Origin: Sabethes cyaneus
Taxonomy: Eukaryota; Arthropoda; Insecta; Diptera; Culicidae
Direction of reading: 5' to 3'
Length of the DNA: 64,000 nucleotides
NCBI RefSeq assembly: GCF_943734655.1
Contig: NC_071354.1
Location: forward strand, 35,001 to 99,000
Below the pieces are notes generated by a model. It saw nothing but the letters and a program-made list of their open reading frames with translations. It was not told where the DNA came from and did not search any database. Of this stretch, positions 11,276 to 23,524 are shown piece after piece (within the stretch, counting starts at the first letter, position 1; every line of letters starts with the position of its first letter). A program made the translations under genes and the position numbers.

Positions 11276-11660
11276 TTGGAATTTTTGAAATCAAATTGTA
11301 TTCCTTGAGAGAAAAATGCTAATTTAGTTTTTAAATCGAATTTAAAAATATTTGGCGCACTGCCCCTAAAAATTAATATTTTTTCGGATTTCTTGGGCAA
11401 ATTTATTTGGAATAATGATGAAATTGTCTGTGTAAACCTGGTGTTTCCAGAATTATAAGCAAAAGAAAATAAGAGGATTTGACGAAAACGTGTCTTTTCT
11501 TTACAAATGGAGGTACTCCCATTAATCGAGGACGTCCAATCGGCTCCAAACTTAGAGTTTTTTTTGCTGACCTGAAACGAACAATCTGACAAAATTAGGT
11601 TCAAAGGTCGATCACAAGTTTGTACTTTTTCTCGATCACTTGACGTGGTCCATTTATAAT
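11276..11660. mobile_element. F1 foldback family, fragment
   Basis: It matches the right arm of F1 from the AATATTTGGC block through CATTAATCGAGG and GAACAATCTGACAAAATTAG to CTCGATCACTTGACGTGG near the terminus. The terminal GGGTTATTCC-like motif is degraded. Confidence 0.6.
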
Positions 11661-14600
11661 TAGATGTAAAACAATTTTTAAAAAAATTCCCTTGACCTAA
11701 GCAAAGTCTGTGTGTCTCACTGTTTCCAGTAAGAATGTTTTATAAAAATAGTGAAATAGCGGTGTTAGCAAACAATTCGATTGTCATATTTTTGTTAGTT
11801 TTATCTCCCATTACTATGTGATGCCATGTAGTAAATTTAATTTGGATTAAATAGGGTGCGGTTTGCTGTTGAAAATCACCTAAAAATGATTGCAATAAAA
11901 TTTATTTTCACCCCTCCCCAAAATGACTTTATATATTCACAAACTTTACTTTTCAGGAAAATATCATGGATCTTGAATGTTTTATGGCGAAATTATTCCT
12001 GTTGTTTCACTGTTCCTGCTATCTCACTGTTGACTACTTTTCCCTATATGGTTATTTGTTTTGACAAGCAGTAGTGGCAGGTTTTTTAAACTGACTTATC
12101 TTTTCCCAAAAGCAAAAGAAAGCTGGAATAAAGTAACGAACTAGCGAAATAAATTGAATGTTTCTGAAATTCTTTCTTGATTTGAGAAATTTATTTTCTG
12201 GTACAAATAATTGATGAATAGTCCAAAATACGTTGGCTACCCTAGTATCTAGTAAGGTGTTATCTTGTATATAGTATACTAGTGTAGTAAGCTTTCTTAT
12301 CTGTTTTACATATGTGGTGGTTAGTGAGCTTGTACTGGGAGAGTGATGACTCGTATACAGGCTGGCTCGTATATAGGGTGATACTTGATACTGACAATCA
12401 ATAAATTATTGTGAGAGATAAGATAATGAACAGAAATCTGTATTCGAAAACAAAACTCCATGAATAGCGTAAATGTAGAAGCATAGTACTAGAATAATCC
12501 AAAAATTATTTTAGAGCGTCTTAGCAGTAACTTAAATATGAGTAAACGAAATCTTTCCATTTAATTTTAATAGTATGGAATTCACTTCACAAATGCTTAG
12601 TACATACACAAAAAATTCAGTATAAAATATTTCGAAACAAAATAATTCATTACACAAATATTTCGCAAACATGTGATACTTCTTACCTTCTGAAGTTGTC
12701 ATTGATGGAGTGTTAATTTTGTAAAATATTCTGCTGTATAATATACACAGAACTGTTTGCCATAATACTCTGCGTACTAGTCTGTACATTTTACAATGAG
12801 TAAATGTTTCTTTTGGAAACAATAGTGGCTACATTACTGTAAAAATTATGCTTGGCTGTCACCGTTACCCTCTAAATATGTCAGTGATAGTGTGTCGAGT
12901 ATTTATGCACAAACAACAATCAAATGGTTCGCTTCTCTCTATGCTCAGATGGATTACTGGTCACGCACTGGCTAATTGAGAATGGTACGGTATTGTCTTT
13001 CTTTTTCGATTTACTATTCTCCTCATGGGAGTGGCCTTCATGGAACGTTCATGATGCACTATTTGCGAAACATTTTATTTTAATGAGTTCGTAAGAGTCG
13101 TCTATCTAACTGGTGTCAATCGAACGGAGGAGAACGGTAACGGGATCGAAAACGTAATTATTTCCATGGAGTGCGACATCAATGGGCAAAGCGGAAAATG
13201 AAACAACATGATTTTTCACCTGACTGCTCAGCGAAGTTACCAATCACTGTATACGTCGGGTCGGGCGGTTGTAAATATAACGACCTTTTTCGGTCAGCTT
13301 GAAATCAAAAGGTCCCGAACAGCTTTCAAGCATAAGCATAAGCATAAGCATAACCATTGGATACCGCCGCGCCCGTGTGCTATTAGTTCCTTATATATCA
13401 TGGTCGATCAAAATTGCGAAATGATCACTAGAAACACATGCTTGGGAAAGCACACTATTCCTCATTGTGCAACTTTATCAAGTCCATGCATGTTTATCGA
13501 TACTGATGCCGGCAGCGTCCAAATGCGGGTTCGGGTGAGATGGGAAGGAATGTTAGTTCAATACTAAAAATCATGGAATCATTTGCATTTTCAGAAAGAC
13601 TTCGGGAAAGGAATTATTGTTGGTAGAAGCGGATTAATGTTAATAGCTGATGTGATCTATTGACGAAAGCTATGCGTAAATTTGGTACTGTTTGGATTGC
13701 CTATATACAGGAGTGCAGTGTGTTACCTGGCGTTCCGTTTGTACACCGCCTGACAGCCTCCAACATCGACATAACAAAACATTAACGTAGGACAGAAGCA
13801 TTCGTTGTATAAGTAAGTATATTTCAAACATCGGCTACAGAAGTATCGTCAGCAAAAAGTCAACCTTTCCCGTGTAGTTTCAACGTGCAGTCGATATGGA
13901 ATGCTGAGGATTAGAATAGTTCCCAATAGACACGAATTGAGTCCGATTCGTCAAGTAGTCTCTCATCAGATCAATAAATGAAACTCCACAGAAGCGGTTG
14001 TTGTTGAGCGATACATAAATATCAAGTAATTTGAAGCTGCGAGCACGTTAGCGCCTTTCTTTAGTTTCTGGATATCTATAGAAATAAAAATCAAGTGAAC
14101 CTGGCGAAACACATCTTTCAATGTTGATAAGTATTTATTATGTTTATTAACACAAATTCAGAGATACTCATTCATTCATTCATTACTCTTTGCATGTTCA
14201 ATTGGATAAATAAAATTTTCGACTTCGGTGGCACATATTTTTATTGTGGTTACCAATATGATGTGTTCTATTTTATGTCACTGTCTATTTATTTCAGAGA
14301 GAAACATTTTCACAGATGTATATTTCTAGGTTACGCTACAAATAGTTATTTCGCGAGTAAAACAACTGACTGACTGTACTCTGATTAAGCAGTTACTACA
14401 AAATAAAATCCGATGTGATGCTTATTTAGGTGCTCAGCGAAACCGGAAACAGTAATGTTGCTGAAATATTGTTGTGTTTTTTTTCATATTTATTTATTTA
14501 CTTTTATTTTCTCTGACTACTGGAGGCGTTATTGTTTTGTGCCATTTGACCTATTCAAGATAAACAGTGGGGCAGCTTATACATGCAATAGCAGGTGTGA
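11661..14600. other. AT-rich intronic DNA without a recognised gene
   Basis: I see no repeat family of this window and no convincing coding frame here. The GC-richer part at 12890-13560 looks unique and could be regulatory, but nothing proves it. It contains four GCATAA units near 13331-13352. The longest open frame there (119 codons from 13208) has no recognisable domain. Confidence 0.4.
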
Positions 14601-14612
14601 GGGTGTAAAACA

Positions 14613-14665
14613 GGGGCGTAGCCAGAAATTTTTCTTAGGAATAAGGGGTGGGGGGGGGGGGGGTG
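14613..14665. repeat. Possible DNA-transposon end plus G homopolymer
   Basis: CAGGGGCGTAGCCAGAAATT resembles a terminal sequence common on arthropod hAT-like elements. A run of about 15 G bases follows near 14649-14664. The other end was not located, so this is only a terminus-like match. Confidence 0.35.
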
Positions 14666-14685
14666 GTGTGTTTTACAAAAAAATC

Positions 14686-17600
14686 TACTTACTTAATTGG
14701 CCTAACGTCTTATGACAAGGCATGCGCAGTATAATTTCTCCATCTGTTTCGGTCCATGGCGACTGATCTCCAGTTCCGCGGGCACCCAGTGCTCGCCAGA
14801 TCTCGCTCCACCTGGTCTTGCCACCTCGCTCGCTGTGCCCCTCTTCGTCTTGTTCCTACCAGATTTGATGCGAAATTCATTTTTGCAGGATAGTTGTCCG
14901 GCATTCTAGCAACATGTCCTGCCCAACGTATCCGTCCAGCTTTAACCACTTTCTGAATACTTGGTTCGCCGTAGAGACGCGCGAGCTCGTGGTTCATTCT
15001 TCGCCTCCATACACCGTTCTCTTGCACTCCGCCAAAGATGGTTCTTAGCACCGGCCATTCGAAAACTCCGAGTGCTCGTAGGTCCTCTTCTAGCAGTGTC
15101 CACATTTCGTGCCCGTAGAGGACAACCGGTCTAATTAGCGTTTTGTACAGTGTGCACTTTGTACGGGGGTTCAAATTGTTCGACCGCAAGTGTTTGTGGA
15201 GTCCGTAGTAGGCCCGACTTCCGCTGATAATACGTCTTTTAATCTCACGGCTGGTATTGTTGTCCTCTGTTACCAGCGAGCCAAGGTATACGAACTCGTC
15301 GACTACCTCGAACTCATCCCCGTCGATTACCACGGTACTGCCCAAGCGAGCCCTGTCGCGCTCGGTCCCGCCCGCCAGCATATACTTCGTTTTAGACGTA
15401 TTTATCTCCAATCCAATCTTCTCTGCTTAGCGTTTCAGTCTGGTGTATTGATCTTCCACCGCCTCAAATGTTCTGCCGACAGCATCCACGTCGTCAGCAA
15501 AGCAGATAAATTGACTGGATTGATTGAAAATTCTGCCCCGCATTTCGATCGCCGCTCGCCTTATAATACCTTCAAGCGCAATGTTGAATAGCAGGCAGGA
15601 AAGACCATCTCCTTGTCGAAGTCCCCTGCGAGATTCGAATGAGTCCGACAATCCACCCGAGATTCTCACACAGCACTGGATCCCATCCATCGTAGCCATG
15701 ATAAGTCTAGTAAGCTTACCCGGAAAGCCGTTTTCGTCCAAAATTTTCCATAGCTCTTGTTGGTTTGCGCTATCATATGCGGCTTTGAAATCGATGAACA
15801 GGTGGTGCGTGGGGACTCGGAATTCGCGGCACTTCAGGAGGATCTGCCGCAGGGTGAAGATTTGGTCTGTTGTAGACCGACCCTCCATGAAACCGGCCTG
15901 GTAACTTCCCACAAATCTATTGGCTATTGGCGATAGTCGATGAAAGAGGACCTGGGACAGCACTTTGTAGGCGGCATTCAGGATAGTGATGGCTCGGTAG
16001 TTCTCACAATCCAGCTTATCACCTTTCTTGTAGATAGGGCAGATAACCCCGTCTTTCCACTCCTCCGGTAGTCGCTCCGTATCCCAAATCTTGACAATCA
16101 GTTGATGCAGACAACCGGCCAACTTTCCCGGGCCCATTTTAATAAGTTCCGCTCCAATGCCATCCTTTCCCGCTGCTTTGTTGTTCTTCGGCCGCTGGAT
16201 GGCTTCTTTAACTTCCCTTATCGATGGGGGTGGCACATCTTCGTCGCTTGCTGCACCAATGTGGACACTTCCTCCGCTATCATGGTCTTCCGCCTGCACG
16301 CCATTCAGGTGTTCATCGTAGTGCTGCTTCCACCTTTCGATCACCGCACGGTCGTCAGTCAAGATACCTCCATCCCTATCTCTGCACATTTCGGCCCGCG
16401 GCACGAAGCCTTTGCGAGATCCGTTGAGTCTCTGATAGAACTTCCGTGTGTCGTCAATATCTGCTGGCATTCCTCGTCAAACCATTCGTTACGTCGATTC
16501 GGTGCCACACTGCCTAGGACGTTCTCCGTTACGCTGTTAATGGCTGTTTTCACGGGATTCCAACAGTCCTCAAGAGGGGCTTCATCAAGCTCACCCCCGG
16601 CAGTGCGGTTTCGAGAGATAACGCGTAGTTTTTGGCGACCTCCGGTTGCTTCAGTCGCGCTAGATTATACCGTGGCGGGCGGCGGTATCGTAGGTTATTC
16701 ACAACAGATAGTTTTTGGCGTATCCTTACCATCACTAGGTAGTGATCCGAATCAATGTTAGCGCCCGGATAGGTTCTGACGTCGATAATGTCTGAAAACT
16801 GCCGAACATCTATCAGAACCTGGTCGATTTGTGATTCTGTCTGGTTGGGTGATCTCCAGGTGTACCGATGGTAGAGGTTATGCTGGAAGAAGGTACTACG
16901 TATGGCCACGTTCTTGGAGGCGGCGAAGTCGACAAGTCTTAGGCCGTTTTCGTTCGTTTGCGGGTGGGCGCTGACCCGTATAATCACCGGTTTGAATTCC
17001 TCCTCCTGACCAACCTGAGCATTACAGTCCCCGATGATAATTTTGACATCATGTCTTGGGCAGCGGTCGTATTCACGCTCCAACTGCGCGTAGAATTCGT
17101 CTTTGTCATCATCGGTACTTCCGAGGTGAGGGCTGTGCACGTTAATTATGCTTATATTGAAGAATCGGCCCTTGATTCTTAATCTGCACATTCGGGGGTT
17201 GATCGGCCACCACCCGATCACCCGCTTCTGCATCTCGCCCATCACTATAAAAGCTGTGCCCAGCTCGTGTGAATTGCCGCAGCTCTGGTAGATGGTATGA
17301 CCATCTCTATACGTACGTTCCATCGTTCCTTTCCAGCATACCTCCTGCAGCGCTACGATGTCGAACTTGGACTCTTCACTTCTTTAGAAAGCACGTGGGT
17401 ACTTCCGAGGAAATTAAGAGACCGACAGTTCCATGTTTCTAATTTCCAATCGTTAGTCCGTTTTCGTCGCCTGGGTCTTTGCCGATTGTTCCGATTAGAG
17501 TTATTATTATTACTTACGGAGTCCATTGCTTTGGTTTTTTTTTGTGGTTCAGGCTTGCAACCAACCCCACAGAATCGCCGGGGGCCAACGTAGCTCTAAG

Positions 17601-17725
17601 GAGCCCTCCTCCCCTGTCAGCATACGACCTTGGTTTCCACCGGGGTTGGTTACCCGATCTCCACCGAGGTTGCTCGTATCCCGGCTGGTACCACGAGGAG
17701 GTAGGGGTAGGAGTTGCTAGGTAAG
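14686..17725 (-). mobile_element. Degenerate non-LTR retrotransposon (endonuclease plus reverse transcriptase)
   Basis: Read on the minus strand it has a short leader with proline/glycine-rich CCCCGG blocks, then an apurinic-like endonuclease, a reverse transcriptase and a C-terminal region. It finishes just past the stop codon in a TAAGTAAG-type tail. The layout is that of an RTE-like or related single-ORF LINE; I cannot fix the clade. Local GC is clearly higher than the surroundings. It lies in the large first intron of Fas3 in the same orientation. Confidence 0.85.
14710..17526 (-). pseudogene. LINE polyprotein, broken by two or three frameshifts, a deletion and one stop
   Basis: Starting at ATG 17526, the endonuclease shows LETWNCRSL, ALQEVCWKG (catalytic E), INVHSPH, IIGDCNAQVG, YTWRSPNQT, IDQVLID and SDHYLV. 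The reading frame shifts near 17383 and again near 16592. Around 16470 the linker between the domains is frameshifted and appears shortened. The reverse transcriptase has AAGKDGIGAELIK, ICPIYKKGDKLDCENYRAIT, GRSTTDQIF, FIDFKAAYDS, GLRQGDGLSCLLFN and the catalytic FADD. An in-frame TAA at 15427-15429 separates it from the C-terminal part (INTSKTKYMLAGG, FVYLGSLVT, GRIRWAGHVARM). The element is dead but only moderately decayed. Confidence 0.85.
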
Positions 17726-17889
17726 AGGCTGTGAACCACTGTGAAAAAAATCTAACACAACCTAAAAAAGTTTATTCAGGAAACGGGGAATTATTTTCAA
17801 TCAAAAGCTATTTTGGTTTATACTCCGGGTTCTTCATTTGATGAAAAAATCGAATTGAAATATAAGAAGGTACATGTTGAAATTGCGCC

Positions 17890-18260
17890 CCCCAGTTAGC
17901 GTCGTTGTATGTTGTATATTCAAATCTCCGCTGGGAAAGACTATTAGAGTCAATAGGGTCGAGTCCCTTCGAGGCGCAGCAAGAGTCGAGACAAGTTGAC
18001 AGCTTATCCTGCATGCTTTTCAACATCACCCTTGAGAACATGATCCGGCGTGCAAAATCGAAACGAGAGACTCAATGTTCAGTGAAGGTAGCAAACTTCT
18101 TGGCTACGTAGATGATTTTGATATTGTAGGCTGAAATTTCGCAACGGTGGAGGTAGTAGGATTGGGCTAAAAGTAAATGCGTCGCAGACTAAATACATGA
18201 TTGGTAGAGCCTCTAAGAGACGAACGTGCACTTTTCGCGGACGGTAGTTGTTCGGATAGT
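17890..18260 (+). pseudogene. Reverse-transcriptase fragment of a related LINE
   Basis: Plus-strand frames contain VDSLSCMLFNITLENMIRRA, a YVDDFDIVG catalytic-type block and GLKVNASQTKYMIGRAS, joined by frameshifts. These correspond to the palm and following region of the adjacent LINE but in opposite orientation and more diverged. No ends are visible. Confidence 0.65.
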
Positions 18261-18684
18261 AGTAGGGATAAAGAATTCTTGCAGCGATCACCTTTGTTGG
18301 AGTAGTTCAAAGCTAAAATAAATTTGTATGTTTACTAATACATAACCTAATTATAATGAATTTACATACATTAGTCTTTGCCTCTCTCGCTAACTATCCG
18401 AAACTATCACGGGCGAATACACAGTAAATCTGCGCGTAAATTTTAAGGTAAGTAATGTTACAAATATAATTTTCCTTATAGTTTTCGAAGTCATTCATCA
18501 ACAACGTAAGTCTAATTGTACCTTTTTTACAGTTACCTTTTCTGCAGTGGTTCAACAAAATCGCACGTAGGTACAATAGGTAAATTGAACGAAAAGTTTT
18601 CGGTTCGTAATTAAAATTCAGAGACGAGTTTGCTGGTAAAGTAAACCGTCGTATTCCGTTGCTATTTGAATAAATAGGGATATT

Positions 18685-18844
18685 CACGTAGCGCTTGTAA
18701 TGTTGCGAATACGGAGTATTGCGTATTTATACTGCCACTACTCGCATAACAGTTCCATCTCCATAGAAACTGGAACTGCAATGCGAATTGCGGCAGTATA
18801 TACACGAAATACACCGTTTACGCAACATGGCAAGCGCTACGGTG
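18685..18844. repeat. 160-bp foldback with about 75-bp arms
   Basis: CACGTAGCGCTTGTAATGTT at the left answers AACATGGCAAGCGCTACGGTG-like sequence at the right. The pairing continues inward through GTATTGCGTAT and ATACTGCC to AGTTCCA/TGGAACT near the loop. The arms differ at scattered positions. It could be a small foldback MITE or the template of a long hairpin RNA. It lies in the Fas3 first intron. Confidence 0.65.
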
Positions 18845-19014
18845 AAAACCCCTAATGTTTGTTTTATGATTAAAATATAGAATTGCGATAATAAAAAAAA
18901 AGCTGCGTATTAATGTGTATTTTTCGCTGGTTGAACAGGTAAGCTAAACGCCCACGAGTCGCCACTGAGTTGATTTAAGTTCCGAAGACGTGTCGATTTC
19001 TATATGAACATTTT

Positions 19015-19300
19015 CAGGTCAAAATGCTAAAAACCCCATTTTTACTCGACTATTTTAAATAGAAATTGGAACGTAAAAATGCGAAAATAGTTTCTTTCTC
19101 AATACGACGATATTCATCTATAAGCTAAAGAAAATGAAATGGTTTGACAAAACGGGTCTTTCCTTTTTAAAAAGAGGTACGACCATTAATCGTGGGGAGG
19201 ACCAATCGGCACCAAAACTAGGATTTTTGCTTGTTGACCTAAAACAGACAATCTGACCAAATTTAGTTCAAATTCGTGAAGGTCGATTACACGATTATCG
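19015..19300. mobile_element. F1 foldback family, fragment
   Basis: The block CATTAATCGTGGGGAGGACC, then AATCTGACCAAATTTAG and GTGAAGGTCGATTACACG, matches the F1 arm. The short stretch just before it (18945-19015, with GACGTGTCGATTTCTAT) matches the 3' region of H elements. Both are truncated. Confidence 0.55.
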
Positions 19301-19304
19301 GATA

Positions 19305-20045
19305 CTTTGCAAAAATTGACCCTAATACATAAGTTTTAAATTTCTCATTTGTAATAACTTGAGAACGGCTGGCCCTAAGAAATAGTTTATATGAGAAATT
19401 ATTTCAAAATGATGAGTATAGAATTTGATTTTGCAAGTTTCACAGAAAAGCATACCTAAAGCATCCTTTAAAAAAACAAGGCAAATATGAGAGGATATTT
19501 TGAGAAAATTAACATTTTAATTTTTGTCACGATTTTGCGCAGTTTTCTTCTTACAGTGATTTTTTTTTCTGAAAATACGTCTAATTTCCCACAACTTATC
19601 CTTTGACGCCATCAAATCTTGGATAATTTTTCAAAAAGACCTATGTGACAATGAGAGATTCTCTTCGCGTCTCCGGTCTTCACGGCTACATAAATGCATA
19701 GAAAAGAAAATTTTCAAAACATTTAGCTAACTAGTGACTGCGAAAACCGATTGAAGCAAAGCTGATGTGTTAAAATGCTTTAGTATCGCCGTAAAAAACG
19801 GAAGAGAGGAGACACGCAGAGTATCTCTCATTGTCACATAGGTCTATTAGAAAAATTACCCGAGAATTAAGTAGTAATTAACCTGTAATTTAAAAAAATC
19901 TTATTTTTAAATATGTCGTTTTGAAAAGTTATTCTTGGCGAAAAAATTATGTTTGATGGAAAATAAATCCTTGCGTGGTATCCAGCATATCGGCAAATTT
20001 TCATTTCAATCAAAAATAATATTTGAGCTGGAGATGCCCTTATCA
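19305..20045. mobile_element. F2 foldback family copy, interrupted by a small MITE
   Basis: It shares AATAACTTGAGAACGGCTGG and the right-end sequence (TTTGAAAAGTTATTCTTGGCG, CTTGCGTGGTATC, TTGAGCTGGA) with F2 at 44671-46745. The left arm is incomplete. A separate 217-bp inverted-repeat element sits at 19638-19855. Confidence 0.6.
19638..19855. mobile_element. MITE of about 217 bp with ACCTATGTGACAATGAGAGA termini
   Basis: The left end ACCTATGTGACAATGAGAGA is exactly inverted at the right end (TCTCTCATTGTCACATAGGT). Less perfect pairing continues through CGTCTCC and CCGT inside. It interrupts an F2 copy. I could not define a target duplication, so the superfamily is open. Confidence 0.7.
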
Positions 20046-20055
20046 AATGACAAAT

Positions 20056-20106
20056 AAAATGGTATAACAAAGGTTCCTTACACCACTATGTGGATTAAAT
20101 CGGGTT
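20056..20106 (+). repeat. Solo 3' end of an H family element
   Basis: GGTATAACAAAGGTTCCTTA, a CACCACTATGTGG hairpin and GGATTAAATCGGG followed by T residues reproduce the H terminus. It directly abuts the F2 copy, so the rest of the element is missing. Confidence 0.65.
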
Positions 20107-20400
20107 TTTTCTTACAATTTTAACTTTTCCGCGAAGTTAGGCCGCGGATAACACAAATAAGGAGGTCTTGCGCAGTATTCAAGCAGGAAATCGAGTCTAC
20201 TTTGTCCTTCGCAAATCGCTACCATCCGATAGCAAACGATGGCCACCGTACGATGCGGACAAAGTACACCCATATTAGACCGGTAGTTTTTTATAGATTT
20301 GACGATGCTCACGCCCTTGGATATGCCCGCCCTTGCGGACGATATTTGACGGAGCAAAAGCTGAAAGTGGAGAATGGCCGAGGTACACTAGAATCTCTTT

Positions 20401-20613
20401 TTACGAAAACGATGGTTTTTACAATTGATGGAGGGACGGTAGGGGAAAGTAATGAAAATTTTTGGGAAAGGAGGGGAAAGAGTGGGAAGGAAGGGGGGGT
20501 AATAGGTAGCTACGCTTAACAAGTTGTCGTTGTGACTCCTATCTTTTGTCCAATGCTGGAAGGTGCATTCCCTACCGTCCCTCCATCAATTGTAAAAACC
20601 ATCGTTTTCAAAA
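20401..20613. mobile_element. MITE of about 213 bp with a 9-bp target duplication
   Basis: Inverted termini of about 40 bp (GAAAACGATGGTTTTTACAA onward to GGACGGTAGGG) match exactly at both ends from 20405 and 20609 inward. AATCTCTTT occurs on both sides (20392-20400 and 20614-20622), a 9-bp duplication typical of Mutator-like elements. A partial relative lies at 46746-46960. No coding capacity. Confidence 0.7.
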
Positions 20614-20619
20614 AATCTC

Positions 20620-23522
20620 TTTTTATGTCCATTTTTACGTCCGAAATTTGAATTAATGTTGTCTCGTTTTACGTCTAAAATTTGTATTAACGTTCTGCCT
20701 TTTTACGACCGATTTTTTTATGTCCCCCGATAGTGGACGTAAAACGAGCCTTGAGTGTATGTGAGTCACGAGCAGCAGATACTAAGGGAGTGTCGTCGTG
20801 GTTGGGCCACGTTTTGGAATTCGCCCATAACTTTCGTTTCAAAAGGAAACGAAATCTAAATACATCGTTGCAAAGGTCTAAGAATAAGGTATATTTCCGG
20901 AAAGTTTTGAATTGATTGCTTGAAAAATAAAGTTATAGGCATTTACGTGAAGACAAAAAATATTGTCATAGCCGGCCCATGTTGTACAGCTTGGGCCACC
21001 GCAGAAAATCTAAGCCATACATATTGAAATTCTATATAGACATGAAAAGAATGAATTCCGTGAACAACGGCTCATATAGGCACAAATACCCTATTTTTAA
21101 TTGCATTTTTGCGAAATTTTGGTGATCTTGTCAAATTAATATTGCTACAATCGCCTTTTCCGAAGTTTACAATTACAATGAAAAAACTACAAGGTATACA
21201 GCCCTAAGGGTTGTACGAAAGGGTGACATAGGACTATATCAGATCATCAGGTCCAAGACTAATGTAAATTGCATTTCTGGCATATGTATGTTTATAAGAA
21301 TCTGTGAGAATCTGTCTGCCATTGTTGAAGTGAATGTTTAAAAGAGATGAGCGACAATTTTTCTAGGATAAGCCCCTCCTTGCCCCCCCCCCCCCCTAGT
21401 TCCGCCAATGGTAAAAGGTACTATACCCCCTTAAGGAATATGTGTGCCAAGATTGGTGGAGAACGGTCAAGGCGTTCTGGAGTTATGGTGGAACATACAC
21501 ACAAACATACAAACTCACGTTCACTTTTATATACGCAGTTATGAATCCAAACCCATTTATGCTTGATCAAAATATAGTTTTCTTCGTAATCGAATTATTA
21601 TGTTTCATACCCCTCATCTAATCAAACTTCTCGCATTTAAACCACATTTTGGGTGATTGTTCATTTCTGGTCAAAAAATAAAAGTATCACGTTTAGTGGG
21701 AAACTTCACGCCTGGTCTCGCTCTGTTGGATCCTATCAACATCTTTGTATCATTAGTTTCTTCTACCGTTCCCTACGTTTAATTGTAAAAACTACCATTA
21801 TAAATAAAAATTAGTTATATATGCTTGACCTCAAGAAAGGTAAAGGCAAATACACGAGGTTGGTCTAATGTCTTAATCTTTTGTGATAATACATTTTATC
21901 ATTGAGTAGATAGATATGATAAAAATTATAAAAGTAAATGTTTTAAAAATTATTTTTTGTCATATTATCAATTCCGGCACCGAAACACTTCGTGCCGGAT
22001 TCGGTTCGATGAAAAATTATGATCATGATTCGGAACGTACTTTACCTGACCTGATGTCGATTACTACCTGGAACATAAGTCAGACGGTCAAAGATTTTGC
22101 TTTGCGATTTTCAACTCTTCTAGGATCTGGTTATCTGTTTTGGATAGGTGTTACGCGTAGGGTAATGTCCCCGGTTGTGAAACAGGTTTTGTTTTTGGCC
22201 ATAGCTTTGGATCGGATTATTTAATGCTTAAAGTCCTACGTATCTTTTTAGTAAAGACAGAATAAACAAAAAACTGAACTAAAAAGTTATTACGAAATTG
22301 GGAGACGGAGTATAACACCTTAAATGCAAAGTAATCTATCAGTTTCATGTGAAAATGGGAAGTTCGAGATCTCAAATATGCAGATTTCGCTCTCATGTGC
22401 CTGCAATGCAATGAGAAGAGACGTTGGTAATAACTTCGTATTGCTAGTTTAATAAACACGTCAAAAATGGTGGTTATTTCACAACCTTGGATAATCTCCT
22501 ACTCAGCTACTCTATTTTGAGCATTTACAGCAAAATCAAATGTAAGTGTCCAAAATAGCTTACGAGTAACGCAAGTCCAATATACATAACTCACCCTAAG
22601 TCTTTTTAAACTAAAAGTTAAGTAGGTACAATTTTTTGTATTAAGTATTAAATTATATATTTCTGTTCTTTTATTTAATTATTAATGGTCTGGTTACATA
22701 TTTTTATTTGCCTACTTTTCTTCAAGAAAATTTTGGGACTAGAACCGAAACTTTTTATCAAATTTGTAAAAGCGTTATTGCTTTGGTGACGTATGCCGAA
22801 ATAACAGTATAATTGTAATTACATTTTATACAGGCATGTTTGCTCCAACAACTAACCGTTAATCAAACTATCCTGTGAAGAACGTGCTGCTCGAGCCACA
22901 AATGCTGAACCGTTAATCAGAGGTTAACCATAATTAAGAGGTTGTTACCGAATGAATTATTAACTGCATTTTTATAAAAAAATCTGTTGTACACTATGTT
23001 TCAATCCTATTTCGTTCACTCTCATCATAAACCTGATATGATCAATTCCGCTTGTGATGCATTTTTTGTGTGGCTTTTTTGCCACTCGTTCAGTCCGGCG
23101 AAGGCCATTCAGATCTTATTTCCTTTTATTCGATGATTTCTTAACGGAATGGTCGGCGAGACTTGGTACAGTCAGCTCTGTCGGCTCTGTTCGTCATAAA
23201 TATTTACCACCAGGCAGCACGCAGCACCCACACCCATCTTACGCCGCTTACCGCAACGAAGCAACGATGATTATCATCAACCTCGCTAGTAGCCAACCAA
23301 ACCATTCGCATCACATGCAACCATTAGCATAAATTTATACACCCTGTTAGACTGTACCGCATTCACATTGACAGCAAACCGCTCAGGGTACATTAAATAG
23401 ATGTGTATTTTTATTCTATAAGGAGAAAAAAATTGCTACAAGAGAACTTGTAGCCAGGTGTTTGTCCATTTTTTCCCCTGTTTTTTGTTTTGGTGGCAGC
23501 CACCTCGACGACGCAACAGTTG
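20620..23522. other. Mostly unrecognised intronic DNA
   Basis: Small recognisable pieces are a terminus-like CCCCTAGTTCCGCCAATGG at 21391-21410 (as in the MITE at 49043-49490), a scrap ending ACTATACCCCCTTAA at 21421-21434, and a retroelement-end copy at 21433-21540. The segment 23040-23335 is less AT-rich and unique, possibly regulatory. No gene is supported; the 102-codon frame at 21916-22224 has no domain I recognise. Confidence 0.4.
21433..21540 (+). repeat. Retroelement 3'-end-like segment
   Basis: GGAATATGTGTGCCAAGATT, GAACGGTCAAGGCGTTCTGG, GGTGGAACATACACACAAAC and a TTTATATACG end parallel the copies at 7840-8150. No coding region is attached. Confidence 0.45.
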
Positions 23523-23524
23523 TA

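Noticed and set aside
13208..13567. 119-codon plus-strand ORF
   Set aside because: No recognisable domain; it includes a GCATAA microsatellite read as a Lys-His run, and no splice or start context supports it.
15190..16761. Plus-strand ORFs of 126-219 codons
   Set aside because: They are antisense shadows of the LINE reverse transcriptase and endonuclease.
20112..20357. Minus-strand frame with EGQ...DFLLEYC resembling an Ig1 half
   Set aside because: No acceptor or donor in the right phase, and the true Ig1a exon was found at 8179-8296.
21916..22224. 102-codon plus-strand ORF
   Set aside because: No motif recognised; length is compatible with chance in this sequence.
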